From NCBI GenBank assembly GCA_024762745.1, contig JANTGV010000080.1, positions 1-5,927 of the forward strand: 5,927 nt of DNA, in the 5' to 3' direction. How positions within the stretch are numbered: position 1 is the stretch's first letter; every line of letters starts with the position of its first letter. Made by a program: the position numbers and the translations under genes. This stretch comes from Sulfurimonas sp. (lineage in GTDB: Bacteria > Campylobacterota > Campylobacteria > Campylobacterales > Sulfurimonadaceae). This document shows, piece after piece, positions 5,914 through 5,927 of the stretch. The notes beneath the pieces are model-generated. The model worked only from the letters and a program-made list of their open reading frames with translations, did not search any database and was not told where the DNA came from.

Positions 5914-5927
5914 ATGATTTATATAGG
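5914..5927 (+). CDS. possible 5' end of a plus-strand gene, cut by the window edge
   Basis: An ATG at 5914 is preceded by AGGGA (5904-5908) with a 5-nt spacer, a good ribosome binding site. Only four full codons (MIYI) are visible, so nothing can be said about the product. If real, the gene is divergent from the DjlA-like gene and shares its intergenic region of about 120 bp. A TAGAAT at 5870-5875 could be its -10. Confidence 0.35.

Overview
The window is AT-rich (about one-third G+C by eye) and reads as ordinary chromosome of a free-living or host-associated Campylobacterota (Epsilonproteobacteria) species, perhaps Sulfurimonas- or Arcobacter-like. The grounds are the gene order modA / Mop protein / modB / modC, which matches the mod locus I recall from Campylobacter jejuni (Cj0303c-Cj0300c), an OprD-type porin of the kind common in this class, and a Ctb-like group III truncated globin. 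Species-level assignment is not possible from the sequence alone.

Layout, left to right. Positions 34-291 (minus) encode a small secreted, highly charged protein of unknown function. A 128-bp divergent intergenic region (292-419) follows. It holds overlapping candidate -10 elements for both directions, a 12-bp perfect palindrome and a 24-bp perfect palindrome. Positions 420-4586 (plus) form a tight five-gene run: OprD-type outer-membrane porin, modA, a stand-alone two-unit Mop/TOBE protein, modB and modC. Gaps are 10, -4, -8 and 2 nt, so this is almost certainly one transcription unit with translational coupling. Only 6 nt separate its stop from the stop of a convergent minus-strand pair: a group III truncated hemoglobin (4593-4970) and, upstream of it in the same direction, a membrane-anchored TerB-J-domain (DjlA-like) protein (4986-5792). 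A candidate extended -10 promoter for this pair sits at 5821-5829. The last bases may hold the first codons of another plus-strand gene.

How the genes work together. The porin would give a route across the outer membrane. ModA binds molybdate or tungstate in the periplasm, ModB is the inner-membrane channel and ModC the ATPase. The separate Mop protein is a likely cytoplasmic oxyanion-binding protein that may buffer imported oxyanion or pass it to cofactor synthesis. The globin probably handles NO or O2, and the DjlA-like protein is a likely DnaK co-chaperone. The link between globin and DjlA-like protein rests only on operon structure.

I see no mobile element, CRISPR array, tRNA, rRNA or clear phage gene. 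The points most worth a second look are the porin fused transcriptionally to the mod genes, the two palindromes in the divergent control region, the distribution of three similar Mop units over two proteins, and the ModA ligand-site differences.
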